Origin: Desulfotignum sp.
GTDB taxonomy: Bacteria > Desulfobacterota > Desulfobacteria > Desulfobacterales > Desulfobacteraceae
DNA: 64,000 nt
Reading direction: 5' to 3'
NCBI GenBank assembly: GCA_011390335.1
Contig: JAABSO010000013.1
Coordinates: 1-64,000, forward strand
This document shows, piece after piece, positions 52,155 through 60,692 of the stretch (positions within the stretch are counted from its first letter, which is position 1; every line of letters starts with the position of its first letter). The position numbers and the translations under genes are program-made. The notes beneath the pieces were generated by a model. The model searched no databases. It was not told where the DNA came from and saw only the letters and a list, made by a program, of their open reading frames with translations.

Positions 52155-54353
52155 ATGACTTTTAACGGAAATTTGACATACGGCATATTCTCCCTGATTT
52201 CAGGGATGATCAGCATAGGCCTTGCTGTTTACCTGGCCCCATTCTGGCGCAGGTTCGGAGCACGGCAGCTCATGCTGCTGACAGCTGCCAGTGCCGTGTG
52301 GAGCATGACCTATGCCATGGAGCTGTTAAGCCCTGATTTTATGGTCAAACTGTTCTGGGTCAGGCTGGAATATACAGGGAGTGCCTGGATCGGCATGCTG
52401 GTGTTCACATTCATTGTGTCCATATCCGGCAGAACCGGAAAACTGACCCGCGCCACCTTGCTGCTGCTCTGCCTGGTGCCCTCAGCAACCCTGGTGCTGG
52501 TGTTTACCAATGAGATGCACGGTCTCATGTGGCAGCATGCCTGGACAGAAAACATTTCCGGCATGGAGGCGCTTTTCTACCACAGGGGATTTGGATTCTG
52601 GATTTTTCTTATCTTTTCCTACGCCCTTCTTTTCTGGGCCACCCTGATCCTGATACATGCTGTTTTTGTTGCTGAACGGGACCATTTTCGCAGACAATTG
52701 CAAATCATTCTGCTGGGCATCATGGTCCCCTGGATCTGCAATATTGTGTATATTTTTAAATTCCCGCTTTTGCAGGGCATTGATCTGACCCCTTTTGCCT
52801 TTATGGTCACAGGGCTGATCTTTGTCTGGGCACTGACCCGCTACCAGCTGCTGCACCTTATCCCCCTGGCCCGGGAAGCTGTCATGGACAGCATGGGAGA
52901 TCCGGTGGTGGTAATTGATACGGCAGACCGGGTGGTGGAAGTGAACCAGGCCTGCACCAGACTGTTTGGCATCAAAAATTTTGTATCAGGGATGCATGAT
53001 GCCCAAGAAATGTTCCCCGATCTTTTCAACCTTGTGGAACAGCACCGGATGCATGCCCCTGTTTTTTTTGAAGCCGCTTTTGCGGCAAAAGGCATTTTGT
53101 ATCACTGGCATCTTTCCATCTCCGCCCTTTCAGGTGCCCGCCAGGACCATAAAGGCTGGCTGGTTGTTTTCCGGGACATCACGGAACAGAAACAGACCGA
53201 AACCGCCCTGCGCCAGGCACGGGACTATGTCAAAGGGATCATCAATTCCATGCCCTCCATCCTCATCGGCGTGGATGACAAAGGCGTGGTAACCCAGTGG
53301 AACCTGGAAGCTGAAAAAATGACCGGCATCCCTGCTGACAAAGCCCGGAACCAGTTTCTCTCGGCAGTCTTCCCCCATGGCGCTGAAATTGTTACCAACA
53401 TTGTAACTGCCATAGACACCCGAAAGGTCCAGAAAAAGGAAAAAACCACCCTGATTCTGAACAGCCGGACCTGTATTACGGATATAACCATTTATCCCAT
53501 CCTCTCAGACAGTCTGCCAGGGGCGGTACTCCGGGTTGATGACATCAGTGAGCGGGCCAAAATGGAAGAGATGATGGTCCATTCGGAAAAAATGATCTCC
53601 GTGGGCGGCCTGGCTGCAGGCATGGCCCATGAGATCAACAATCCTTTGGCCGGTATGCTCCAGATAATCCAGGTAATCCAGAACCGGCTGTCCAGGCCCC
53701 TGCCTGCCAACCTGGAAACAGCCCAAAAGCATGGTCTTAACCTGGATAAAATTTCTGCCTACATGGCAGACCGGCAGATTTTTGATCTCATGGAACAGGC
53801 CATTACCGTGGGAAAGCGGGCTGCCGCCATTGTACAGAACATGCTGTCTTTCAGCCGAAAGAGCGACAGCCGGCGATCCAGCCATCTGCTTTCGGAAATG
53901 ATGGATGCCACCCTGGATCTTGTAAAAAACGATTTCAATCTGAAAAAACAGTATGACATTCTGGCTGTTGAGATTGTTACCAGAAAGGATGCAGAACTGC
54001 CGCCGGTGCCCTGTGAAAAAACCAAAATTCAGCAGGTATTTTTCAATATTCTGAAAAACGGGGTAGAGGCCATGTCCGATGCCCGGATCCCCCAGCCCAG
54101 GTTTGAAATACGCTACTTTCTGGAAGACGGTATGGCAGGGGTGGAGATACGGGACAATGGCCCCGGCATCCCCAAAAATGTCCGGAAACGGATATTTGAA
54201 CCATTTTTTACCACCAAGGAGGTGGGCATCGGCACAGGGCTGGGGCTTTCGGTCTCATATTTCATCATCACGGAAAACCATGGCGGCGAAATGGGCGTAA
54301 CCTCCACACCAGGAACCGGCACAGCCTTTTTTGTCAAACTGCCCCTGTCCTGA
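52155..54353 (+). CDS. Sensor histidine kinase with 7TM N-terminus and PAS domains
   Basis: The 732-residue kinase begins with seven membrane helices (residues about 5-235) of the histidine-kinase-N 7TM type. Two PAS domains follow (about 245-365, 370-480), then a dimerisation/phosphoacceptor domain with MAHEINNPLAG and a HATPase domain with N-box FFNILKNGVEA, DNGPGIP and GTGLGLSVSYF. I chose ATG 52155 over an upstream TTG. No response regulator gene is adjacent, so the partner is elsewhere or the kinase is orphan. It lies 93 nt downstream of the MBL gene and could sense the island's substrate. Confidence 0.9.
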   Translation: MTFNGNLTYGIFSLISGMISIGLAVYLAPFWRRFGARQLMLLTAASAVWSMTYAMELLSPDFMVKLFWVRLEYTGSAWIGMLVFTFIVSISGRTGKLTRATLLLLCLVPSATLVLVFTNEMHGLMWQHAWTENISGMEALFYHRGFGFWIFLIFSYALLFWATLILIHAVFVAERDHFRRQLQIILLGIMVPWICNIVYIFKFPLLQGIDLTPFAFMVTGLIFVWALTRYQLLHLIPLAREAVMDSMGDPVVVIDTADRVVEVNQACTRLFGIKNFVSGMHDAQEMFPDLFNLVEQHRMHAPVFFEAAFAAKGILYHWHLSISALSGARQDHKGWLVVFRDITEQKQTETALRQARDYVKGIINSMPSILIGVDDKGVVTQWNLEAEKMTGIPADKARNQFLSAVFPHGAEIVTNIVTAIDTRKVQKKEKTTLILNSRTCITDITIYPILSDSLPGAVLRVDDISERAKMEEMMVHSEKMISVGGLAAGMAHEINNPLAGMLQIIQVIQNRLSRPLPANLETAQKHGLNLDKISAYMADRQIFDLMEQAITVGKRAAAIVQNMLSFSRKSDSRRSSHLLSEMMDATLDLVKNDFNLKKQYDILAVEIVTRKDAELPPVPCEKTKIQQVFFNILKNGVEAMSDARIPQPRFEIRYFLEDGMAGVEIRDNGPGIPKNVRKRIFEPFFTTKEVGIGTGLGLSVSYFIITENHGGEMGVTSTPGTGTAFFVKLPLS

Positions 54354-54392
54354 CAGCCCGACGATTTTACCACACCTGCAGCCCTGGGCGGT

Positions 54393-54851
54393 CTACCACA
54401 CCTCAGGATAGGCCACGTCCACAAATTTTTCTTCCATCATGTGCTTGTGGCCCCTTTCCATGGCTGCCAGGTCCATGAAAATGGATTTCAACCCGGGATC
54501 AGTGCAGTTTTCAGCCAGGGCCGTGTATTTTTTCATGGCGATCTCCTCGTTTTTCATGGCCAGGCCGATGGCATTCTTAAGGTCCATATCTGCCGTGACT
54601 TTCGGCATCTCAATGGTTTCAGACACATGAAAATCCTTATCACAGTCAAAATACCCGGTATCCACTTTTTTCTGGTTCAATAGATCGTTAAGGATCTGCT
54701 CATGCCTGGCTTCTTCTTTGGCAAAACCTGAAAACACGCCTTTAAGGTAGTTATCTTTAATCCGCTGAGAAACCTGTTCGTAAAAATCTTTTGCATCAAT
54801 CTCACTCTGGATGGCATCGGAAATTGCTCCGCGGTATGCATCTAAGTCCAT
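54393..54851 (-). CDS. Rubrerythrin-like diiron protein (no rubredoxin domain)
   Basis: The 152-residue four-helix protein has the paired carboxylate/histidine motifs of a ferritin-like diiron site: SEIDAKDFYE (first helix), KEEARHEQIL, NEEIAMKKY and MERGHKHMMEE. The C-terminal rubredoxin domain of classical rubrerythrin is missing. Such proteins reduce peroxide or handle iron in anaerobes. GGGAGG lies just before the ATG. It is monocistronic. Confidence 0.88.
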   Translation of the reverse strand: MDLDAYRGAISDAIQSEIDAKDFYEQVSQRIKDNYLKGVFSGFAKEEARHEQILNDLLNQKKVDTGYFDCDKDFHVSETIEMPKVTADMDLKNAIGLAMKNEEIAMKKYTALAENCTDPGLKSIFMDLAAMERGHKHMMEEKFVDVAYPEVW

Positions 54852-55027
54852 AAAAATCCTCCCTGGTCTTTTCCGGTTATTTATTTATACTCGATGATCA
54901 AGTTTTTGTGCATGGTTTCTGAAAAACGGATCAGGCTGGCGTTATCTACCACAGCATTTGTGACCCCATGACGGCACAGATAATGCCATTAACGCAACCC
55001 CACAACCACACATGCCGATATCATATA

Positions 55028-56095
55028 TCATGGCAGCGGCGTTGCTGTATAGGCAACCCCTGCCTCTTCAGATCCATACAGCGCCAGTTCGCGGCCTGCG
55101 GCAATATCCGATACCAGGTCTGGATTCAAAAGCATGGATTTACCGGACAGCACCAGATCTGCGTTTTGCAATGCCTGCTCTGCTGTTTTTTTATCATGAA
55201 TTTTTCCACAGATCAGCAGGGGCAGGTCTGTGGCATCCCGGGTGATGCCTGCCATGGTTTTGTCCGTGCCGAATGCGGGCTGGGAACAATCATAGGTGGA
55301 AACGGAAATGGCATCAATGGGCTCCTGTGAGAACAGGTGGATCATTTTTTGCCATTCTGCAGCATCGGAAAACAAAGAGACTTCCGTATCAGCAATGCCC
55401 CAGTTGGAAACCCGCACCAGCAGAAGCCGGTCACCAGGAATCTGCGGCCGTACTGCCTGGATCACCTCATGGACAAACCGGAACCGGTTTTCCATGGACC
55501 CGCCGTAGGCATCGGTTCTCCGGTTGGCGTAGGTGGACAGAAACTGGCTGAGCAGATACCCGTGGGCACAATGCAGCTCCAGGCCGTCAAACCCGGCTGC
55601 CATAACCCCTTTGGCGGTTTCCACAAACCCGTTGATCACATGGTCCATATCAAAGCGGCTCATCTGCTCCGGCACCGGATATGGTGCACCGATCATGGGA
55701 TTTTCCTGCATCGGCGCCACCGGACTGGGGGCAATTACCCGGTTGGCCGGATTGATCCCATCATAAGCCATACGGCCGCAGTGAAATACCTGGCACACAG
55801 ACACAGCCCCGTGCCTGCGAATCTCATCGGTCACATTTTTCCAGGCATCCAACTGGTTCTGGTTCAATATCCTGGCCTGGCCGGGATAGCCCTGGGCACT
55901 TTCATAATCGGTCACAATGGCTTCGGTGTACACCATACCGGCCCCGTTCCTGGCCCGGGTTATTAAAAACTGCAGTACATCCTCTCTGGGGATGCTGTCT
56001 CCGGATGCCGACATCCGGGTCATGGGTGCCACACCGATGCGGTTTTTACAGGTAATCTCTTTGATGGTAAAGGGTGAAAACAGCAAAGATGTCAT
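55028..56095 (-). CDS. Old-yellow-enzyme-family NADH:flavin oxidoreductase
   Basis: The 355-residue FMN protein has a single TIM-barrel domain with motifs IGVAPMTRMSASGDSIP, CQVFHCGRMAYDG, the catalytic-region GLELHCAHGYLLSQFLSTYANRRTDAYGGS and the C-terminal LVLSGKSMLLNPDL. It lacks the extra FeS/FAD half of dienoyl-CoA reductases. Members reduce activated C=C bonds; the substrate is unknown. GGGAG precedes the ATG. It is 47 nt upstream of nothing coding on its strand and downstream of elaA by 47 nt. Confidence 0.9.
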   Translation of the reverse strand: MTSLLFSPFTIKEITCKNRIGVAPMTRMSASGDSIPREDVLQFLITRARNGAGMVYTEAIVTDYESAQGYPGQARILNQNQLDAWKNVTDEIRRHGAVSVCQVFHCGRMAYDGINPANRVIAPSPVAPMQENPMIGAPYPVPEQMSRFDMDHVINGFVETAKGVMAAGFDGLELHCAHGYLLSQFLSTYANRRTDAYGGSMENRFRFVHEVIQAVRPQIPGDRLLLVRVSNWGIADTEVSLFSDAAEWQKMIHLFSQEPIDAISVSTYDCSQPAFGTDKTMAGITRDATDLPLLICGKIHDKKTAEQALQNADLVLSGKSMLLNPDLVSDIAAGRELALYGSEEAGVAYTATPLP

Positions 56096-56142
56096 CTTGA
56101 TCTCCCTGGTTAAAGGTGGGAACCAACGTTCTTTTGGATAAT

Positions 56143-56616
56143 CTAAGCCTGATTTCTGGTCATGTCAATGTGGGCAATCCCATCTTCCAGATAGGGGGCG
56201 GACACCGGCACAAACCCGTGGCAGCGGTAAAAATGGACCAGATAGGTCTGGGCCCCGATGGTGATGTCCCTGCCCGGCCAGACCCGGCCGGTTTCATCCA
56301 GAATCTTTTTCACCAGCGTATGGCCCAGTCCGGTTTTCCGGTACAGGGGCGCCACCACCACCCGGCCGAAACTGATGTTGGAAAATTGGTCACCCGGCGC
56401 CAGTATCCGGGCATAGGCAGCCAGGCTGCCGTCCTGTGCCCGGCCGGTGAGATGCAGGGTATCTGCCAGCACATCTTTGCCATCCAGTTCCGGATATGCA
56501 CAGGCCTGTTCCACCACAAACACATCCACCCGTAGTTTGAGCAGTTCATACAGCTGCTTTGCATCCAGCGCATCAAAATGGGTTAGCTGCCATGCAATCG
56601 TGTTGTCATCTGTCAT
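56143..56616 (-). CDS. elaA: ElaA-type GNAT acetyltransferase
   Basis: The 157-residue protein matches ElaA: the opening LYELLKLRVDVFVVEQACAYPELDGKD, then YARILAPGDQFSNISFGRVVV and the acetyl-CoA loop RKTGLGHTLVKK, ending with FYRCHGFVPVSAPYLEDGIAHIDM. ElaA proteins are cytosolic acyltransferases of unclear substrate. It is transcribed in the same direction as the flavin reductase gene 47 nt downstream and may share its transcript. Confidence 0.9.
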   Translation of the reverse strand: MTDDNTIAWQLTHFDALDAKQLYELLKLRVDVFVVEQACAYPELDGKDVLADTLHLTGRAQDGSLAAYARILAPGDQFSNISFGRVVVAPLYRKTGLGHTLVKKILDETGRVWPGRDITIGAQTYLVHFYRCHGFVPVSAPYLEDGIAHIDMTRNQA

Positions 56617-56692
56617 GTTTTCATGCCCTTTTTCTATTCTTTCCTTGATACCCCATCATCTCGACAAGTGCAAGACCTGAGACCGGCAGATC

Positions 56693-56855
56693 CAGGGCAA
56701 TCGCATGTAGATGCAGCATCACCCATATTGACATAGCCCCCTGCGGGTGCCGTGTGACAGGACCGTTAGATGGCAATCTCGGGCCGGTCACACGGCACCC
56801 GCAGGGGGCGGGCATCAAGCGGCTGAACAGGATGTGGTTACATGCGATGGCCCTG
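56693..56855. repeat. Structured dispersed repeat, copy B
   Basis: This 163-bp segment is the better-preserved relative of 37298-37461. Its inner inverted repeat is perfect over 23 bp (56736-56758 with 56787-56809; arms begin GCCCCCTGCGGGTGCC) around a 28-nt loop. An outer pair, CAGGGCAATCGCATGTA at 56693-56709 and TACATGCGATGGCCCTG at 56839-56855, pairs with one mismatch and sets the ends. The whole thus folds into nested stems. The element lies in a 548-nt gene-free gap (56617-57164). Confidence 0.75.
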
Positions 56856-57164
56856 TCGACAGATCCGGCATCCGGTATTTTGAGCATGTCCGCTTGTGTC
56901 GCTTCTTCAAGGATATTAGGCCGAAAAAAAGGCATTGTCTATAACTGTTGCAGACGGTGCCTGTGAATCCAAGACCCGTGTCGGGCCGTTATTGGTAGAC
57001 CCTGGATAAACTGCTGAAAAGAGATTGACATTACCTTTAATGCCTGTGAAAATAACATATTGTAAAATAGGTTACATCATTGACTGCCCGCCGGACAGAG
57101 CGATTTGCTGTATCCATGCACCTATGCCAGATATGTCGGCCGGTATGATAAAGGAGAACCATCC

Positions 57165-58205
57165 TTGAAATTTTATGAAAAAGACCGTATGCAGTCCCTG
57201 CCTGTAAGGGATGCTGTGGGGAAAATGCTGCTCCATGATATTACCCGGATCGTTCCGGATATGTTCAAGGGACCGGCCTTCAGAAAAGGCCATATCATTA
57301 CTGAGGCGGACGTGGACCAGCTGCTGGATCTGGGCAAGCAGCACGTATATGTGGCATGCCTTAACGGCGAAATCCACGAGAACGATGCTGCACTTCGTAT
57401 TGCCCGGGCTGCTGCTGGAAAAAATATTGCACTTTCCGATCCTAAAGAGGGCAAGGTGGGGTTTTCCGCCAGAACATTCGGCCTGCTTAAAATAGATGTG
57501 GAAGGGCTGGAACAGCTCAACAGCATACCGGAGGTCATCTGTGCGACCATGCACACCAACCAGACCGTGGAGCAGGGACAGGATCTGGCCGGCACCCGGG
57601 TTATCCCGCTGTCCATTGATACGAACCATATCAGTGCCGCCGAAAAAGTGTGTGAAACATTTTTTCCCATCATTGATATCAAACCCCTAGTCCGGGTGGA
57701 TGTGGGGCTTGTGGTCACCGGATCGGAAGTGTTTTCCGGCAGAATCAGGGACGGGTTCGGTCCTGTTGTCCAGAAGAAATTTGAAGACCTGGGCTCCAGG
57801 GTCATGGATAAAAAGATTGTTTCCGATGACATGGACATGACCGTGGCAGCCATCAAAGATTTTGTGGACCGCGGGGCAAAATGTATCGCTGTCACAGGAG
57901 GCATGTCTGTGGATCCCGATGACCTGACCCCGGCCGCCATCCGGAAAGCCGGCGGTAAGGTGATGTTTTACGGGGCACCGGTACTGCCCGGTGCCATGTT
58001 TCTGCTGGCTTATATTAAAGATGTGCCGGTGATCGGCCTGCCCGGATGTGTCATGTATTACCGGGCCTCAATTTTCGATCTGGTGGTACCCCGGCTGCTG
58101 GCAGGGGAAACCGTCACCCACAAAGAGATTATCCGCATGGGCCACGGAGGGTTCTGCACTGCCTGCAAAACCTGCCGGTATCCGCAATGCAGTTTTGGAA
58201 AATAA
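57165..58205 (+). CDS. MoeA/MogA-like molybdopterin-binding protein
   Basis: The 346-residue protein has a MoCF-biosynthesis (molybdopterin-binding) domain at about residues 175-310 (VDVGLVVTGSEVFSGRI, VTGGMSVDPDDLTPAAI), preceded by a MoeA-like N-terminal part. It ends in a cysteine-rich tail GFCTACKTCRYPQCSFGK that could bind metal. The start is TTG 57165, with AAAGGAG 8 nt upstream. It is 3 nt ahead of xdhC. Such pairs serve insertion or modification of the Mo cofactor in molybdenum hydroxylases, including selenium-dependent ones. No hydroxylase gene lies in the window. Confidence 0.85.
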   Translation: MKFYEKDRMQSLPVRDAVGKMLLHDITRIVPDMFKGPAFRKGHIITEADVDQLLDLGKQHVYVACLNGEIHENDAALRIARAAAGKNIALSDPKEGKVGFSARTFGLLKIDVEGLEQLNSIPEVICATMHTNQTVEQGQDLAGTRVIPLSIDTNHISAAEKVCETFFPIIDIKPLVRVDVGLVVTGSEVFSGRIRDGFGPVVQKKFEDLGSRVMDKKIVSDDMDMTVAAIKDFVDRGAKCIAVTGGMSVDPDDLTPAAIRKAGGKVMFYGAPVLPGAMFLLAYIKDVPVIGLPGCVMYYRASIFDLVVPRLLAGETVTHKEIIRMGHGGFCTACKTCRYPQCSFGK

Positions 58206-58208
58206 ATC

Positions 58209-59252
58209 ATGGAACTTTTGAACCAGCATATACTGGACTGCCTGAAAAAAGGCGACCCCTTTGCCCTGGCCGCCATCATCAGCCATAAAGGCTCCACCCC
58301 CAGGACATCGGGATCCCGCATGATGATTCTGCCGAACCGCACCATTTCAGGCACCATCGGCGGAGGATTGATAGAAGCCCGGGTCATGGATACCTGCCTG
58401 GACCTTATTTCCAAAAAAACCTGCCGGATCCAGTCATTTATTCTGAACCAGGAGCTGAAAAGCGGCCTGGACATGGTCTGCGGCGGCAGCCTCACGGTTC
58501 TCATGGAAACCCTTGTGCCCGGTCCTGAACTGATTACCGTATACCAGGCCCTGGTAGAACTGGAACAGGCCGGCCAAAAAGGGGTGCTGGTTTCGAAAAT
58601 TTTTGGCACCAGCCAGGGGGATTTCTCTGTGCAAAAAAGCCTGGTGGCATCTGATGCTACGGTGACAGGGCCTTGTGTCATCCCCAAACCCCTGCTGGAT
58701 GAGATCTGTGACAACCGGTTTTGCGGCAGCTTTCCCATCATCCATTCTGCGGGCCTGGAAGAATTCATTATCCAACCCATGGTTCCGGTTGACACCATCT
58801 TTATTTTCGGTGCAGGGCATGTGGGGTTCCAGCTGGCACAAATGGCGCATCTCACGGGCTTTTCCACGGTTGTGATCGATGACCGGGAGGAGTTTGCCAA
58901 CCCAAAGCGCTTTCCCCATGCCCGGTCGGTCCGGGTGGTAACGGATTTTACCACAGCCTTTGACGGCCTGACCATTGATGACCATTCCTATATCGTCATT
59001 CTCACCCGGGGCCACCTCCATGACCAGACGGTTCTGGAAGGGGCCTTACGCACCCAGCCCGCCTATATCGGGATGATCGGCTCCCGGACCAAGCGGGACA
59101 AGATCTATGCAAATCTTCAGAAAAAAGGTATTTCCCCGGATGCACTCAATGCGGTCTATTCGCCCGTGGGCCTTTCCATAGGTGCCCAGACCCCGGCGGA
59201 AATCAGCGTCAGCATCCTGGCCCAGATCATCCAGATCAGAGCAACGGCATAG
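58209..59252 (+). CDS. xdhC: XdhC/CoxI-family molybdenum cofactor maturation protein
   Basis: The 347-residue protein has both XdhC parts: the N-terminal CoxI motif ISHKGSTPRTSGSRMMIL with GTIGGGLIEARV and MVCGGSLTVLME, and a C-terminal Rossmann domain (IFGAGHVGFQLAQMA, VIDDREEFANPKRFP, YIGMIGSRTKRDKI). XdhC binds sulfurated Mo cofactor and inserts it into hydroxylases. It follows the MoeA-like gene by 3 nt, forming a maturation pair for Mo enzymes encoded elsewhere. Confidence 0.92.
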   Translation: MELLNQHILDCLKKGDPFALAAIISHKGSTPRTSGSRMMILPNRTISGTIGGGLIEARVMDTCLDLISKKTCRIQSFILNQELKSGLDMVCGGSLTVLMETLVPGPELITVYQALVELEQAGQKGVLVSKIFGTSQGDFSVQKSLVASDATVTGPCVIPKPLLDEICDNRFCGSFPIIHSAGLEEFIIQPMVPVDTIFIFGAGHVGFQLAQMAHLTGFSTVVIDDREEFANPKRFPHARSVRVVTDFTTAFDGLTIDDHSYIVILTRGHLHDQTVLEGALRTQPAYIGMIGSRTKRDKIYANLQKKGISPDALNAVYSPVGLSIGAQTPAEISVSILAQIIQIRATA

Positions 59253-59387
59253 CCGATATCCAGTGGCTTCTGTTGTACGTCTCACATCCTTGGCGCTTTT
59301 TTCTTGACAACCCGGACATGTGAATTTATCATATGAGCAATTGTTCAGATGATAAACCCTAACACATGTATCAGGCAATTTTTTGTT

Positions 59388-60491
59388 ATGGAAAAAATAT
59401 TAGATATTATATATGACATTCTGGCTGCATCCTGGGACCTTTATCTGGATGTGGCCATTTTCATGCTGTTCGGCTTTTTCATTGCCGGACTGCTGTACGT
59501 GTTTTTCAAGGCTGACCAGATCAAGCGTCACCTGGGCACCGGAAAAATCAGGCCGGTGTTTTTATCCGCCCTTTTCGGCATCCCCCTGCCCCTGTGTTCC
59601 TGCGGGGTGGTACCGGTGGCTGCCAGCCTGAAAAAACAAGGCGCCAACAGCGGGGCCGCCCTTTCTTTCATGATCGCCACCCCGGAATCCGGTGTGGATT
59701 CCATCGCGGTTTCCTGGGCCATGCTGGACCCGGTCATGACCGTTATCCGCCCGGTAGCAGGGTTTATCACCGCAGTTTCCACAGGGATTGCCCAGAATTT
59801 TTTCGGCAGTGAAGCCCCTGACAAAAAAAAGGCAGATCTGATAAAAGAGCCCGGCGGGTGAGGCTGTGCTGCCGACACCTGTGCAGTTGCGCAGGAAAAT
59901 ATTGAAACGCCGCTTTTGCTGCGGCTGAAAAAAGGACTGACATACGCATTCGGGGAACTGCTCTCCGACATTGCCCGGCCCTTTGTCATCGGCATGCTCA
60001 TTGCCGGGGCTATCACCTTTTTTTTCCCGGATGATCTGACAGCCCTGGCCAATGAACACACATTTTTATCCATGCTGGTCATGCTGGCTGCCGGGATTCC
60101 CATGTATGTATGCGCCACATCCTCCACCCCCATTGCGGCGGCCCTCATTCTCAAGGGGCTCAATCCCGGAGCGGCCCTGGTGTTTCTGCTGGCAGGCCCG
60201 GCCACCAATGCCGCCACCATCAATATTGTAAAAAACATTTTCAACACCCGGGCGCTGGTGATCTATCTGTCCATGATTGCGGTGTGCTCTCTGGCCATGG
60301 GATTTTTTGTGGACTGGATATATGCATTCATGCACCTTTCACCCACGGTTCTGGTGGGTCAGGCATCAGAGGTAATTCCCCACTTTCTTCAGCTGGCCGG
60401 TGCAGTGGTTTTGACAACTTTGCTGGTAATCAACAGTATAAAGAGCCTCCGACAGATGATCCAAACCCGGCGGTATTTTCATGCCCAGTGA
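59388..60491 (+). CDS. ArsP/SO_0444-type metal permease, candidate selenoprotein
   Basis: Two open frames in the same phase, 59388-59858 and 59862-60491, encode the N- and C-terminal halves of one permease of the DUF318/SO_0444 group. The halves carry the family signatures PLPLCSCGVVPVAASLKKQG and GIPMYVCATSSTPIAAALIL, with GPATNAATI. They are interrupted only by TGA at 59859-59861, in the cysteine-rich cytosolic linker where relatives carry CC motifs. Read as selenocysteine it gives U158-G-C160-x4-C165 and a 367-residue protein of normal length. A SECIS-like hairpin follows immediately. The alternative is a simple nonsense mutation. Such permeases are linked to export of metals or arsenicals. 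The ATG at 59388 has a weak ribosome site. Confidence 0.75.
59859..59895 (+). promoter_or_regulatory. Candidate bacterial SECIS element after in-frame TGA
   Basis: After TGA 59859-59861, CCTGTGC (59878-59884) pairs with GCGCAGG (59889-59895) in a 7-bp stem (one G-U) capped by the tetraloop AGTT, with G at loop position 2. The loop begins 23 nt after the TGA. Bacterial SECIS hairpins lie about 16-37 nt downstream of the codon and require G in the first two loop bases; both conditions are met. Confidence 0.6.
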
Positions 60492-60581
60492 TCCTGCTCA
60501 GGCAGAGGCAGTTTCCTGGAGATCGCTTCAGCCAGAAAGACAGGAAAACTTCCCGCAAAAACATCGGTTGTAATCCTTGCA

Positions 60582-60611
60582 TTGACGTGACCGGCCAAAC
60601 AGGCATAGTAT
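60582..60611 (+). promoter_or_regulatory. Candidate promoter of the ABC exporter operon
   Basis: TTGACG at 60582-60587 and TAGTAT at 60606-60611, spaced 18 nt, lie 82 nt before the ATPase start in a 201-nt gap. Confidence 0.4.
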
Positions 60612-60692
60612 ACAGTACAGCACAGCTTATACCATGGTGCTGCACTTTTTTTATTGGTTTCAAACAGAAAACACCTTTCCGGGGAGGTTTTT

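Noticed and set aside
56621..56935. 104-codon minus-strand frame across repeat copy B
   Set aside because: It consists largely of the structured repeat itself; copy A does not keep the frame.
59388..60491. Permease as two separate split-gene subunits
   Set aside because: The second frame has no ribosome site at 59916 and both frames are in phase across a single TGA within a short linker, so one polypeptide is simpler.
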